Below are positions 22,830 through 34,250 of a stretch of DNA of 64,000 bases, piece by piece. The stretch is from Paramacrobiotus metropolitanus (lineage: Eukaryota; Tardigrada; Eutardigrada; Parachela; Macrobiotidae). The stretch's first letter is position 1. The number at the start of each line of letters is the position of its first letter. Location: assembly GCF_019649055.1 (NCBI RefSeq), contig NW_026570314.1, forward strand, positions 124,001-188,000, written 5' to 3'. Made by a program: the position numbers and the translations under genes. Under the pieces are notes generated by a model that worked only from the letters and a program-made list of their open reading frames with translations, did no database searches and was not told the DNA's origin.

Positions 22830-23960
22830 TACTTTAAGAATGAAACGATGGGTTATCGGAACACTAATGTATCCTTTTCTTTTGTTTTCATGTTGAAACT
22901 TGGTCTGGCAACCAAGTTTAGAAAATCCACAATTATCTCCATGTGTTTGGTACCGCGAACGTCAAAGATGGTTTTAAGGAATTCGCTCCAGATGCTATCA
23001 ACCATTTCTGCATCCAGTTTTCCGATGAGAATTTTGTTGATCGTAGCTGGACTTCTCTTCTCGTTTATTATACCGCGCCTAATATCGAACTATGAATTGC
23101 CGAGATGGCACATGATCGCCTCCTCAGATATTTCCTCATCCTTTTCTAGCATTGCAATACCGGTAAGAAAAGGATCAACCACCGCAGCGGGGTATTCTTG
23201 AAATTCACCGTCGGTGATCTGGTATCCGTACCGATCATTTTCGTGTGTCAGCGGCTCTCGGACGACATTGACCTAACAAAATAATTTATCAATGGTTTTC
23301 TGAATCTGAGCTGCGGTGACCTCATGAAGTACAGCGGTGGTAGCCGTAGCACGGCTAAGAGCCAACACAAAATGGTACTGTTTCTTTAAACCGTAGTACG
23401 GCTAAGTGACGGCTTTACAACGAAAAGCAAACAAAACGTGCTCTGAATACGTGGCACGGTCAGATAATAAACAGCAAAAAATAAATCCACAGACTGATGT
23501 AAACTGCACCGCACTGTGCACAACGGTACATTGTAAAGAGCTTTTTACAAGACGTAAAATTATAAAATAGAAGTGAAAACGTATGCGAATTTTCATGGGA
23601 GGCGTTTTCTTTTCTTCAGGCAAATGTTTCTCCCTTTTCAGCTTTTGCTGTTCCAGCTCTTTTGCTGTTCCAGCTCCCACGATATGGTCTAAAGGGCGCA
23701 GCCTCACGCCCTCCAGCAAGGGTGGATCTGGCTTCCGCGCTTCAAATTCAACAGGTTCTGGCTGCAGGTGCTCGGGCGCCTCAGCGAATGCGTTGGGATC
23801 AGTCGGTTCCACATTGACAGCATAGAATTGATCTTTTGGTCGGAAGAGGATAACCTTTGCATTCTCAGTTAACGTAGTGAAATATTCCTTGTAATTAGTG
23901 TATGCTCGCGCAGATTTATTCACGGAACGGAATGGTCCACATGAAGTATCATAAAACGTA
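22830..23960 (-). other. Unidentified coding-like segments, minus strand
   Basis: Two stretches look protein-coding but match nothing I know. The first (about 23960-23590) reads SVNKSARAYTNYKEYF and then a Pro/Glu-rich part ending in KREKHLPEEKK. The second starts after a good acceptor at about 23274 and reads REPLTHENDRYGYQITDGEF, with a TAG near 23090 before a further open stretch containing NKILIGKLDAEMVDSIW. The latter could be a highly diverged MATH start (GIIN, IGKL), which would join the remnant at 22605-22806, but the match is weak. Variants of the CCGTG-N-CACGG motif sit at 23344 and 23391. Confidence 0.35.
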
Positions 23961-24681
23961 CTACCAGAAATTGCGCTTTCAAGCTAAAAATTCCTAATAA
24001 TATCAAGTTATCTTCGAAAAATCAATAAGTTTAAACAGCACTGTTCCATCGTTGCCACAATTACAATTTAAGTGCAACGGCACTCACGGTGCTACTACTG
24101 TATTTAGTACCATTCGTGTAGATACAGTACCATTCCGCACAATGGCAGCGAGTGTAAAGCTTGCCTGTTCTACTGTATCCGGCCGCTGCCTGCACCCGAC
24201 CGGGTATTCAGCACGAGACACCCTCCCACCGGGCAGGGCACACGTTGCCAGTTTACTTAACTGTGAAGCCCCTGCCCCTGTCAGGGGCACCCCAAAAACC
24301 ACAACAAACCAGGATAACGAAAATTTTAGAGCTCTAAATTTGTCATTACTTCAGATTTCTGTTGGCAATACGTAAATAAAATTTTTATCTATTCTAGAAC
24401 AGTTCGCCAAGAAATAGTTTGAAATTGAAAGCAGAACATCAAAGACTTGTGCAGGGAGCAAAGTGGGTATACTGAGCTTGAATTTTCCCGTGCACCAGAC
24501 TCTGTGGTGTAAGTCAATCGTGTGGATTCAGTTTTGCAAAATAGTTTACAGTACTTACCGCCAGTTTTGCAAAATAGTTTAGAGAATACTGTTTGTTATT
24601 GGTCGAGATTTATATTTATTCCAATAGTGTGCGGATAATTATACTGATTGTATTATTATTAAACTAATTCGCGTCGCCGAG
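23961..24681. other. 5' flank of the BTB-kelch gene
   Basis: No gene supported. The interval presumably holds the promoter of the gene at 24682. A duplicated phrase CAGTTTTGCAAAATAGTTTA occurs twice near 24530-24580. Confidence 0.5.
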
Positions 24682-27295
24682 ATGGACCGCTTTCTGTTCA
24701 GCCAGCCTTCCAGCATTCTCGATGGATTATCAGACTTGCGGGCGGAGCGTTTTCTGTGTGATATAGTCCTTCGCGGAGGTGATGGAGAACCCGTCGATCT
24801 ACCCTGTCATCGCGCGATATTAAGCGCCAGCAGCAGCTACTTTCGGGCTATGTTTAGGTCGCGTATGGTGGAATCGATAACACAGGCAATAATCCCGCTG
24901 GTTGAGGTGCCTAACGCAGTTCTGTCGCAGTACGTACTTCCCGTTTTTTTTCGGTTTTCAAAACTATCACTTTGTTGTTGACCGATAACTTTTTTGAACA
25001 GAATTGTTGATTTTGTGTATTCCGGAAAGATTGCAATCGAGTGGGAAACTGTGTACGAGCTGCTGGACGGAGCATTGTACCTTGGAGTGGAGATTGTTGT
25101 GGGTGCCTGTTGTCGATTTTTAGATCAAAACTTCGATACGACCAATTGCGTATCCATCTACCAGTTTATCCGGACTCGAAACTGTCCAAGTTTGGAGAAA
25201 CGAATCAAAAGATTTATTTTGGCACATTTGAGCGAGATTTCTGGCAGCCCTGAGTTCGTTAGCATGGAAAAGCAAGAGGTGAAGGAAATTTGTTTTCTGT
25301 ACTGCCAATTTCCAAAACTCATAATGAAGTACATACCTCGGGTGTGTTGTGTAGGTTGTGGACCTTTTTAGTTATGCAGCGACGTGCGGCATGCATATTC
25401 CGGAAAGCGTGCTTGTTGATGGTGTGTCCCGTTGGGGTCGGGAGGAACCAGTCTCCAGGACACCTTATCTCCGTGAAGTGCTTGACGGGTTGGGCTTACC
25501 TTGCTGCACTGGCAGTGCAGATTCGGGTGAGCAAGTTGGACCTTCCCTGGCTGAACCGGGCTTCACCGTTCCGCAGCTGTCTGGTAACAACTTTTAGTGC
25601 ATAGGCTATCTATATTGCCGATGACACCTAGAGCGATATTCGGTGTTAACTTTTTTTGGAATGTTTGATATCCAAGAAGTAATTATGGTGTGCAAGGATG
25701 TGACGATTTCCAGTTAATGATGTCGTGTAATTGTGAATCCCGATCTTAATCTGCAACAAGCAAGACTCATACCTGGTGTCGTCATCTACAATTGTGATGT
25801 CGTGGCTTGAATTCCACGATCTTGTTAGCTTAATCATTGCTGGGTTATCTGCTTTAGATTGGACAAGAACCATTCTCTTCGTTGGTGGAACAGACGCAGA
25901 CGAGAACTGGTACGGGGTGGATTGTTTTGATCCTGTAGTTTCGTTGCGGGTACCGAAACGTAAGCTGGCTTGGATGCCTACAGTCGTTCGCGATGCTAGG
26001 CCTGTGGTGATGGATTGTGGTCTCTTCATGTGTGGGGGAATGGTTCCAGAAGACGATATGGATACCGTAACGTGTGCAGTTCAGCGGTATGATCCCATAT
26101 CTGATAAGTGGCACCTGATGCAGGAGATGCAAGCCGCGCGCGTACATTTCGGAGCTGTTGCATTGAACGGATATATCTACGCCGTGGGTGGTTTCGGTTT
26201 GGGACAGCCAACCGAGGCACACGGTAAGCCTGGGCGCTGCGAGCTGGATTCAGTGGAACGATACGACCCATGCGGCAATCGGTGGGAGTTTGTTGCCCCT
26301 CTTCCAATTCCATTGGCTTCCTTTGCAGCTGTTGCTTGGGGCAAGTATTTGTACACTTTTGGGGGCATGTCGCAGAATTACTCTGTCTGCTGCATTGTTT
26401 GGCGGTATAATTCCTTAACTAATGAGTGGACCAGAATGGCCCCAATGCCGAAACCTCGCTATGGATGCACTGCCTGCGTTGCGCCAAGTGGGTTAATTTA
26501 CGTTATCGGTAAGTAGGTTCTGAAATTGTGCGTGAGGGCTATAGAAATAGCGGATTTGTAATGGCAGTTGTCAGCACGATTTGTATTTGTGCGCAGGAGG
26601 ATTCAATGGGCATCCGCGTGACAGCAGCGCCGTTCGAGACGTGGATGCGTACAATCCCATTACGGATAAATGGCAGCGAAATGGTTGGAGGTGTCGGCTG
26701 TGTGTGATTTTGAAGTCCCTAATTTTGCTTCGTCTGCAGGTCCATTGACGCACTGCCGCGGTCTTGCTGGAGTCTTGCTTCTGGATAATAAAATTTATGT
26801 GATGGGTGGAATGTCTGCCTTTTTGGATGACATTATGCAAGAGACTGTTGAAGTTTTGGACGAAACTGAACTGCCTTCTCGTTGGACTGAGCAGGGACAG
26901 ACCATAATTGAAGAACGGATCGGATTCTGCCCTGTTGTTATGAATATACCCGAACGTACGTAGTGTGTTTCTAAAGGTGGTATATTTATATATTTTGTGT
27001 AGTTTTCAAGGTGCAGTGAAACTGCCTGTAAATAGTACCTGCATACCGTGTGAAATTCTTTAAGCGTGCACGTGGTGTGTTATTTATAGGTGTAATTGGT
27101 TTAAATCCTGATAACCGTACCGCATCGGCTGCCAGTTCTGAAGACAGTGTACCTAAGCGGTTGCGCGAGGACGAGTACGACCCAGAAGGTGACTTTTGTA
27201 ACTTTGTTTGGGTCTGCAGATTGCTCCCTTACCAGTTTTCCCTAATCTCCTACGTTCTGCTTTTAGAGAGGCCCCACAAATGCGTCAGATTATAA
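24682..27295 (+). CDS. BTB-BACK-kelch (KLHL-like) protein, 592 aa
   Basis: Eight exons: 24682-24929, 25002-25278, 25355-25526, 25858-26508, 26597-26683, 26740-26955, 27090-27188, 27267-27295, summing to 593 codons with consistent phases. The BTB domain spans roughly residues 15-120, with FLCDIVL and PCHRAILSASSSYFRAMF. BACK follows (about 125-225, RTRNCPSLEKRIKRFI, then W-R-EEPVSR). Kelch repeats fill about 235-530, with GG doublets and paired Y/W residues such as VGGTDADENWYGVDCFDP and AVGGFG. A short charged tail ends the protein. KLHL proteins pair with CUL3 through BTB-BACK and bind substrates through the kelch propeller. The gene is intact and unlike its MATH neighbours, so it is probably a separate older gene. 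Confidence 0.85.
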
Positions 27296-27609
27296 CCAAG
27301 CGATCCTGTGTTCACGTTGTACGGGTTTAAACTCTGCAGATATGGCCGGCCTCGGTCCTTGTTTGGGAGTCCTCTGTATACAAGTTTGTATAGTGTTTAC
27401 AGCTTTTTACAACTTGTGTGTATGTTGTTATTTTCGTGACAGCAATGTTTCCTTCCTTCTTTTCAATGGAACCTCCTTTAAGATTTAAGTTTGTGTAACG
27501 GATGGTGGAAGTTTCCTTACGATTTCATGGACAGAGGTCGCAAACTAATGTGCACGATTTTGATGGCGTAATAACGTATTCTCGTTGTACGATGTTCTTT
27601 AATTCAGCC

Positions 27610-27615
27610 TAATAA
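27610..27615 (+). terminator. Polyadenylation signal of the KLHL-like gene
   Basis: AATAAA, about 315 bases after the stop codon at 27295, on the gene's strand. Confidence 0.6.
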
Positions 27616-27750
27616 AGCTCGTGAAGCTTATAAAGCTTTATAACTGTGTCACGGTTTTAGCCCAGTATTGGTCTCCACAATACTGTCGTGTGGTGTTTAT
27701 GTCTGTAATGCAGGAATCTACGGTTATTTGGGCAAACTGATTTGGGTAAA

Positions 27751-27941
27751 ATGCCGTGACACGGTTGACTAACTTACCGCAATACCCGTCACCATTATCG
27801 GAACAACACTTAACTGCTAATTGAATCACTAATTTACTGAATTCACAAACCGAAAACGAAGAAGAATTCGTTTCAGGAGACATGTTTCATTTCTACACAA
27901 ACCCCAACATGATTCTTCATAAGTGTCATCAAGCCCAAAAC
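27751..27941. repeat. 190-base direct repeat, copy 1
   Basis: Near identical to 28246-28435. It begins at a CCGTGACACGG motif (27754) and ends at AAGCCCAAAA. Both copies keep the same minus-strand open frame. Confidence 0.9.
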
Positions 27942-28194
27942 AAAGTCTTTCACAGCTTGGATTTATGTCTCGTCTTTATCCACTGCCAGGGTAACATCTT
28001 TACGCATAGCAACATGCAAAGAAAACATCAGTAAATTAAAGTATCAAACACGCATGCTGGCTTCACACTGAAATTGCATCTACTGCGAGCAACAAAACCC
28101 CTCGAGAAATTGCAAACTAATAAAACATGCGATCAATTACAAACTATCTGGGTACTGAACGCAACGAACCGTGGCCCGGTGCGTTTACTTTATG

Positions 28195-28259
28195 CCGTGA
28201 CACGGTTGCTGGTAGTTATTGCCGTGGCACGGTTTTTTGGGAAAAATGCCGTGACACGG
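28195..28259. repeat. Cluster of CCGTG-N-CACGG motifs
   Basis: Exact motifs start at 28195, 28222 and 28249, about 27 bases apart, with further copies at 27754 and 28463 and an imperfect one at 28436. The motif is an 11-base inverted repeat with a free central base. Confidence 0.85.
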
Positions 28260-28435
28260 TTGACTAACTGACCGCAATACTCGTCACCATTATCGGAACA
28301 ACACTTAACTGCTAATTGAATCACTAATTTACTGAATTCACAAACCGAAAACGAAGAAGAATTCGTTTCAAGAGCCATGTTTCATTTCTACACAAACCTC
28401 AAGATGATTCTTCATAATTGTCATCAAGCCCAAAA
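28246..28435. repeat. 190-base direct repeat, copy 2
   Basis: Partner of 27751-27941 with few differences, ending next to the imperfect motif CCGTTCCACGG at 28436. It lies at the broken 3' end of gene 8. Confidence 0.9.
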
Positions 28436-28491
28436 CCGTTCCACGGCGTCTGCGTGCGACGACCGTGCCACGGTCTTTAACTATAACACAC

Positions 28492-30240
28492 CTTTCGTAA
28501 CTGGTGCAACTCCCAATTTCCATGGCAGCAAAAGCATGCCTCCTTTAACCCAGCAGGTCCACGAAGTCGATTTCGGACAGCCAGAACATCGCAGGGAGAC
28601 GCCAAGATAGGCAGATGCATTATTAGTTTCCTTCTTAGCACGTAAACTCCTGCAAAACGACGCAGTTCATTGATGTCAGTCTGCCTGTTCTTCGTCTGCT
28701 TTTCTTGCTTATATTTCCACTATGAGTAGGCAGTTTTCTCACCAAAGCAGATTTCCGACTGTTACCGCTGGTTGTCTCCGCCAACATTCTGACATCCGGA
28801 ATCGTGTAGTTAATGACGCCTTCAACGCCTTCAACATCCACATCTACAAGCAGCATTCGTAAATTGCGGCTACAGTTTTCGAAGAAAGCCGAACGCGCTA
28901 ACACTGTCGGGGCTCCGTAGGGAACGGTAGCGGCGGTTTGACGTCGGCGTGCTTGTAGTGGTAAATGTCCCATGCCTCAGACTGCAGCAGCAATCCAGTC
29001 TGGAAAAAAGTCCAGTTCATTTAAAATGTTTTTCGTCATAGGCAACTATATTTTAATCTGCGTCAAAAGCTGCTAAAGCCAGTGCTTGGTGTGATCCATT
29101 ACCAATCTGATCAGAATATCAGTCGCTGCAAAGACCGCACCTGCACTGGTCCATCCAGCAGTTGAGTATCGGTCAAGAGCGGAAACCGAATCAGGAACAG
29201 CATCGGGCCCAGCATTTCACGTCGATTGGCGGAGGAAGCTTCCATATGCTTCTGCTTGCACATGTTGGTAGCCCACCTGCCGGAAACAAGCTGCTAGAAA
29301 GATAACGGGCTCGCGGTTTTTTGCCATCAGGTAGGGGAATGGTGAAATCTTGTACTTGTCAACCGACGACCATATGATGTCTTCGCTGGCGGTCAACGAA
29401 TCCCGTTGTAGAATGGTGTGTAGCTCATCTTGCCCAATCGCGCAGAACTGCTCCGATTCCCAAACAGTTTTCGATGATTTATAGATCAAACACAAACATT
29501 TCTCCAGGATACCCGGTGCAGCATACGAGTAGCGAACCGCCTGCCGCAACAGTCGGTTAATGTCTGTTATAGGTGTTCAACCAGCCATACTCGTAACAAA
29601 GGATAAAACCAACCGAGAAGACCTACACTTTCCAGCGCTTCCAGGCAGTTGCTGACACTGAGCTCTTTCAAGATGAAGTCGGCGCACATGGCTACCATTA
29701 ATGGCAAGTCGTACTTATCCGCGCAGCCCGTGTGTGGAAGACATTATCCTGGGACAAGTTCTTCACGGCATCGGTGTAGATGCAGCTGCACAGATTGTTG
29801 CGTTATTATTTGCAGCAGCGGCTCTAAAGAACGACAAAGAAACAGTGTGCGATAGACACACCTGAGCATATTGGCGAACGCTTCAGGAAGAATGTCGGGG
29901 ATCTTGATGGGAGCTGTACAGCTCTTTCGGACACTCCCGTAGAACATCATATGAAACACAGCGCTGCGGACGCTCAGGATGAGTCTGCATAAGCACAGAT
30001 AACAGGGGATCCGTCAGACGGATTCGTTCATCTTGGGGAAGAATGGCATAGAGGCCAAAATGACAGTAAGGACTCACTCACCAGTGGGCTGCAAAGATTT
30101 ACAGCGCCATAGTCTCCTCCCACTGCGAACTGGACATCGCTCATTTCGCTCGAGGCCAGAATGTGTTGCATGCCATCACTGATCCTTGCTATCCCGGCGC
30201 GATTTCCTGAATCGGATGATGGTGTCGGAATCTGAGACAT
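28492..30240 (-). pseudogene. BTB-BACK-MATH pseudogene lacking its 3' end (gene 8)
   Basis: Exons 30240-30082, 29984-29862, 29785-29627, 29540-29356, 29276-29141, 28999-28903, 28843-28743, 28649-28492. Exon 1 is two bases short just before the end (paralogs read VK.FPAHR) and exon 3 one base short (FHTL.CADK). Exon 7 has a small duplication (VEGVEGVIN) and an altered end. Exon 8 is open and of full length (158 bases), with SWTCWVKGGMLLLPWK. No exon 9 or 10 follows; the DNA beyond 28480 is the CCGTG-N-CACGG repeat, so insertion or deletion removed the end of MATH. It is head-to-head with gene 9. Confidence 0.8.
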
Positions 30241-30690
30241 GGCATCAAGGTATTTTCAATGGACAACGAAATTTCTTAAGGAGACAGTCCAAACAGGCCT
30301 CAAGCAGTCCGAAACAGAAGATTAACCAACTGCGTACTGTCGCTCGAATTCTGACAATCTGAAGGGAAAGCGAAGCTCTTTCTACATGAAAGTACGTTTA
30401 GATAGCCCACGCAGTGGACGTCACAGCTAGCTGCACAGATACGATACATGTAAACCGGCTTTATCGCTATAGCCAGTTGCGTAACAATAAAATTAATGCC
30501 AGTTTTGATTTTGAGGTGTAAGCCTCAAGATATGAATTTATCGGATTTGCTGCCATTTCCTTTACATTGCTGAAACGCTGATTGTAAACGATACAGTCCA
30601 CGCTTGACTGTGTTTGGTTTGTTTGCGTTCTGCTTAGCCTGTCTTCGAACCTTCAGTTCTAACTTACTGCTCACAATCCTCGGTTGACTC
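30241..30690. promoter_or_regulatory. Shared 5' region of head-to-head pair (genes 8 and 9)
   Basis: About 450 bases between the two opposed first exons. The layout equals that of 12235-12746 and 17794-18389. The phrase TTTGCGTTCTGC upstream of gene 9 is close to TTGCGTTCTGCC upstream of genes 1 and 5. Confidence 0.4.
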
Positions 30691-32767
30691 AGGTCTGAAA
30701 ACCGTACACCATCCTCGGACTCAGGAACCCTCACCGGAATCGCTAACATCAGCGATGGCCTGCAGCGTATCTTAGACAGTTGCGATATGAGCGATGTCCA
30801 GTTCGCCGTGGGGTGGGATTATGGTGCCGTGAAGATCATTCCAGCTCACAGGTGGGTCTCCGTTTTCAGTTCAATTTGTTCGCCACTTTCTCCTAATTTA
30901 CCAATACATTTGACGGATTCTTTGACTCTGAACAATGATGTCATGCAGGCTTATCCTGAGCATCCGAAGCGCCGTCTTCCATAAAATGTTCCGAATAAGG
31001 TTCTCTGGAAGTGTAAAGGACCCCATAGGCTCACATCGAAATCCCGGACGTCCATCCCGAGGCCTTCGATAACATGCTCAGGTATGTCCCCCGCAATGCA
31101 TGTTATCCTTCTGAGTAACGCTAGTGGCAACCAACCCGACGAATTGCAGCTACATCTACACGGATGCCGTGAAAAACCTGACCCAGGAAAACATCTTCCC
31201 TACAATAGTCTGCGCTAACAAGTATGACTTGCCACTGTTGGTCATAATCTGTTGTGATTTCATCGTGAAAGGGCTGACCAGCGGCAACTGCCTGAATATC
31301 CTGGATAATGTAGGTTTTTTTGCGCCGGCCTTTGCTGCCATTTCAGTACAGAAGATACTGACAGGTTGTGTTGTGCAGGCGGTTCTCCACGCGGATGTTG
31401 CACCGAGTGTCCTGGAGAAATGTTTAAGCCTTATTGATGGATCAGTGGACACTGTCTGGCAGTCGGAGCAGTTCTGTGCGATTGGACACAAGGCACTTTG
31501 CATGATTCTCCAACGCGATACGCTGGCCGCCTCTGAAGACACCATTTGTTCGTCGGTTGACAAGTGGGCCCGTTTTCGTCGTCATATTTTAATGATAACT
31601 ATACGTTTAAGAAAGCCAGTGCACGGTATGTGTTCTTTTGAACAACCGTTTCACGTCAGGTGGGCCGCAAAGATGTGCACGCCAGGTGGGCCGCAAAGAT
31701 GTGCACGCGACAAAACATGGACGCTTCCTCCGCCAATCGGCGCGAAGTACTGGGCCAGGCGTTGTTTCTTATCCGATTTTCGCTCCTGACCGATGTCCAG
31801 CTGCTCATTGGTCCCCTGAAGATACGGGCTTCGCACCCGTGTATCATCAATAAGGCAGACACTCCGCTTCTATAAAACAGTTGACCTGTTCCATGACATA
31901 CTATGGTTCTACAGAGCGGTTTGTTACTGCAATCGGAGGGCTGGGACATCTGCCATTATAAGCACGCTACCGTCAAACCGAAGCTGCCGTTCCCTACGGA
32001 ATCCCGACAAAGTACCCGCTTACCAATGCATTGGCTTTTTCCATTATATGCTGGCTCCAGCAATGTTGTTGAAATTGCATGACGCTTGTAGAGGTACGCG
32101 CTGAAGGTATCGTGAACTATACGGTTCCGGATGTGAGAAAGCTATCGAAAACATCGGTGTCTAGCAGCCCCGTTTACGTCGGAAAGCTGGCTTGGTGAGC
32201 CGGAGCCGTTCGTCAGAGGAAATCTAACAATTTGGTACAAAGAGATCGTCATTCAAATATATGATATTGCAGGAGCATTATGGTAAATAAGGACATGGAT
32301 GGTGAGCTTCCTACGCTAGGCTTCTACATGGACTGTTCTGGCTATCCGAAACCCGACCACTGGGCGTGTCGGGTTACTGGAGAACTTCGCTTGTTACCCA
32401 GGAAGGCTAAAACTGCACCTATTAAAAAACGTAGGGTTTTCCGTAGGGTCACGATAATCTCCACATGTGCTTATATTTTTGCTTATGTATGTTTCCAATT
32501 CTTTAGCGATATCCGATCTATTTTGCAAGGAGGCGGACAATTGGGGATACTCCGAGTATATATCTATGAAGGTATAAAACATTTTTTGCGGTTGAAAACC
32601 TGAAATGCATAATTATACATACAGACAGTTGACTTGATGTACAGTCTTGATGTAGGTGTGTGTTTTAGGATTTACTGGATCCGGCAAAAGGCTACGTCAA
32701 TCCTCGTGACTTCTCCTTGAAGCTGCAAGCTCAGATGACCGCTTACCTTACGGCTGAACTGGCCTAA
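30691..32767 (+). pseudogene. BTB-BACK-MATH pseudogene without start codon (gene 9)
   Basis: Exons 30691-30851, 30949-31081, 31150-31309, 31379-31563, 31686-31821, 31915-32011, 32092-32194, 32273-32430, 32507-32571, 32669-32767. The codon aligned with the family ATG is AGG, directly preceded by in-frame TGA. The next in-frame Met (30787) lies at the SDVQF start of BTB. Exon 2 carries one extra base near 31030. The exon 5 donor reads AAG-ATACGG instead of AAG-GTACGG, and the exon 5 acceptor is duplicated in a 26-base tandem repeat (31660 and 31686). Exons 6-10 are clean. The MATH end reads LLDPAKGYVNPRDFSLKLQ. Confidence 0.8.
31658..31709. repeat. 26-base tandem duplication across an intron-exon border
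   Basis: Two adjacent copies of the unit starting AGGTGGGCCGCAAAG carry the acceptor AG and the first codons of exon 5 of gene 9 twice. Confidence 0.9.
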
Positions 32768-34250
32768 ATGTAGCGTCCCACTGAATGGTTGACAAAAAAG
32801 TACTAACGAAATCGAAAACGGGAACATGGCGTGAGAACGATCGGTTTGGTTAAGCGGTTTCCGGAGCCGTATGATACTTTCGCAGTTTAGTTTCGCTTGT
32901 AGACAATTTAGTTTTGTACAAATTCTGTTTCTGTAGAACGATTACTTTTGTAAAATTATCCTGTTGGTAGTCTTTGTAATTGCGGTTCAGCGGCTGTGTT
33001 ATATCGAAACTTTTTGCAGATGGATTTATGGTCTATCTGATAAATCTATTGGCTTTGGTTTAACTGTGACGTAGTGTTGATAGGGGCTACTTGTTGTCTG
33101 TACCAATTAAAAAGTGTTATCGGAGAAAAAAATATGCATTGTTATACAGGATTCATACTTTTCTGTTTCCCTTGACACAGAAAAAGGTTTTTCTGTTTTA
33201 CGAAGAAAACATTTTGAAAACATTTTTTCTGCGTTGACTTCGCAAACATTTTTTCTGTTTCGAAAAAGTGTACTTGTCTGGTATTTTTCAGTTCTCGCTC
33301 ATACTTCAGTAATCGTTTTCTCTAATTCTCCGCCCCGTTTCAACCACAAAATATTTAAGTAGGCCAAAAAACAAGATTCGAAATAATAGCGAAGATCTTT
33401 CGGTTAAGTATTCTGCAAAGGGGATATGAAAAATTGTAACTGCACCCTAAATTTCTCATAATGTTGCTAATAAATACGTTTCGCGACCGGAAACGGCTTT
33501 TGCTAATCACAGCCTTTGTGGTACAGTTCGCTCAGTTGTGCCAGGGATCTGCTAATATTCGTTCTTGTTACGTTGACAATTTATCTGAGACGCGAAGGGT
33601 CAATGGCGAATTTGTCAGAGTGATTCCCAGACTTCGACTTAATCCGAGAAAGCACTTCAAATATTTTCGGATGCCTGTACTTCTTCAATCAACTTTTCAG
33701 CTTTCGTCCAGTTTGCAGGTGGTTTTGGTAATGTAGGCGGAAGGTCACCGGATGCGGGTGCGTTTTGCGTTTCGATGGCGCCTAAATTCAATCCATACGC
33801 CTACATTCCGGGCGCCTAAATTCAATCCATACTGTTGCAGACAGCATCGTAGCGAGATGTTCCTTTACCTTATGCAGCTCACGGTTTTAACTACCAACGT
33901 GTCTGCCATCGATTTTGTTGCTATATCTTAACTGCCGGCTATAGCCGACTGTCGTATTTGATCCAAGCAAATAGGCATGGAAACAAAATCGGCCTCCGTG
34001 GGTATGAGTAGCTATTCTGTATTCAGCGAAGTGAAATTTTGATCGGCAGCTGAGCTGTGCTGTAGTAAACGGAATCTAGGTTTGGAAACGACGGTTTGAG
34101 ATCAGGATAATATCCTCGATAGATTCGCTTTGGCACTAGATTTACTTTTATCTTTTCGTGGTGCTTTCAACAGTTTACAGAAATTTCTACACAACCCAAA
34201 GATTCTGACGGCGGCGAAATACTCGATACATATCGGGTAACTTCTAAACA
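32768..34250. other. Intergenic; one possible secreted-protein first exon
   Basis: The stretch 33100-33260 is rich in CATTTTTTCTG-like repeats. A plus-strand frame at 33461-33736 begins with a basic N-terminus and a hydrophobic run, LLLITAFVVQFAQLCQG, that looks like a signal peptide, but no further exon or family is recognisable. A direct repeat lies at 33777-33832. The last 200 bases are the 5' region of gene 10. Confidence 0.4.
33777..33832. repeat. 22-base direct repeat pair
   Basis: The phrase beginning GGCGCCTAAATTCAATCC occurs at 33777-33798 and again at 33811-33832, separated by 12 bases. Confidence 0.9.

Larger units (their letters stand above)
27296..28491. other. Repeat-rich interval between KLHL-like gene and gene 8
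   Basis: It holds the 3' flank of the kelch gene (AATAAA at 27610-27615) and a repeat family with the 11-base inverted motif CCGTG-N-CACGG, annotated separately. Minus frames at 27883-27638 and 28378-28190 are near copies of each other but belong to the repeat and have no known domain. Confidence 0.65.

Noticed and set aside
25500-25600. Apparent frameshift at the end of BACK in the KLHL-like gene
   Set aside because: A GTGAGC donor at 25527 and acceptor before 25858 give consistent phases and a complete 592-residue model.
25646-26368. Minus-strand frames over the kelch region
   Set aside because: Antisense to a well-supported kelch exon, with no motif of their own.
27638-28378. Paired minus-strand frames ending in NRVTA-like repeats
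   Set aside because: They belong to the 190-base direct repeat and the CCGTG-N-CACGG motif; no independent sign of coding.
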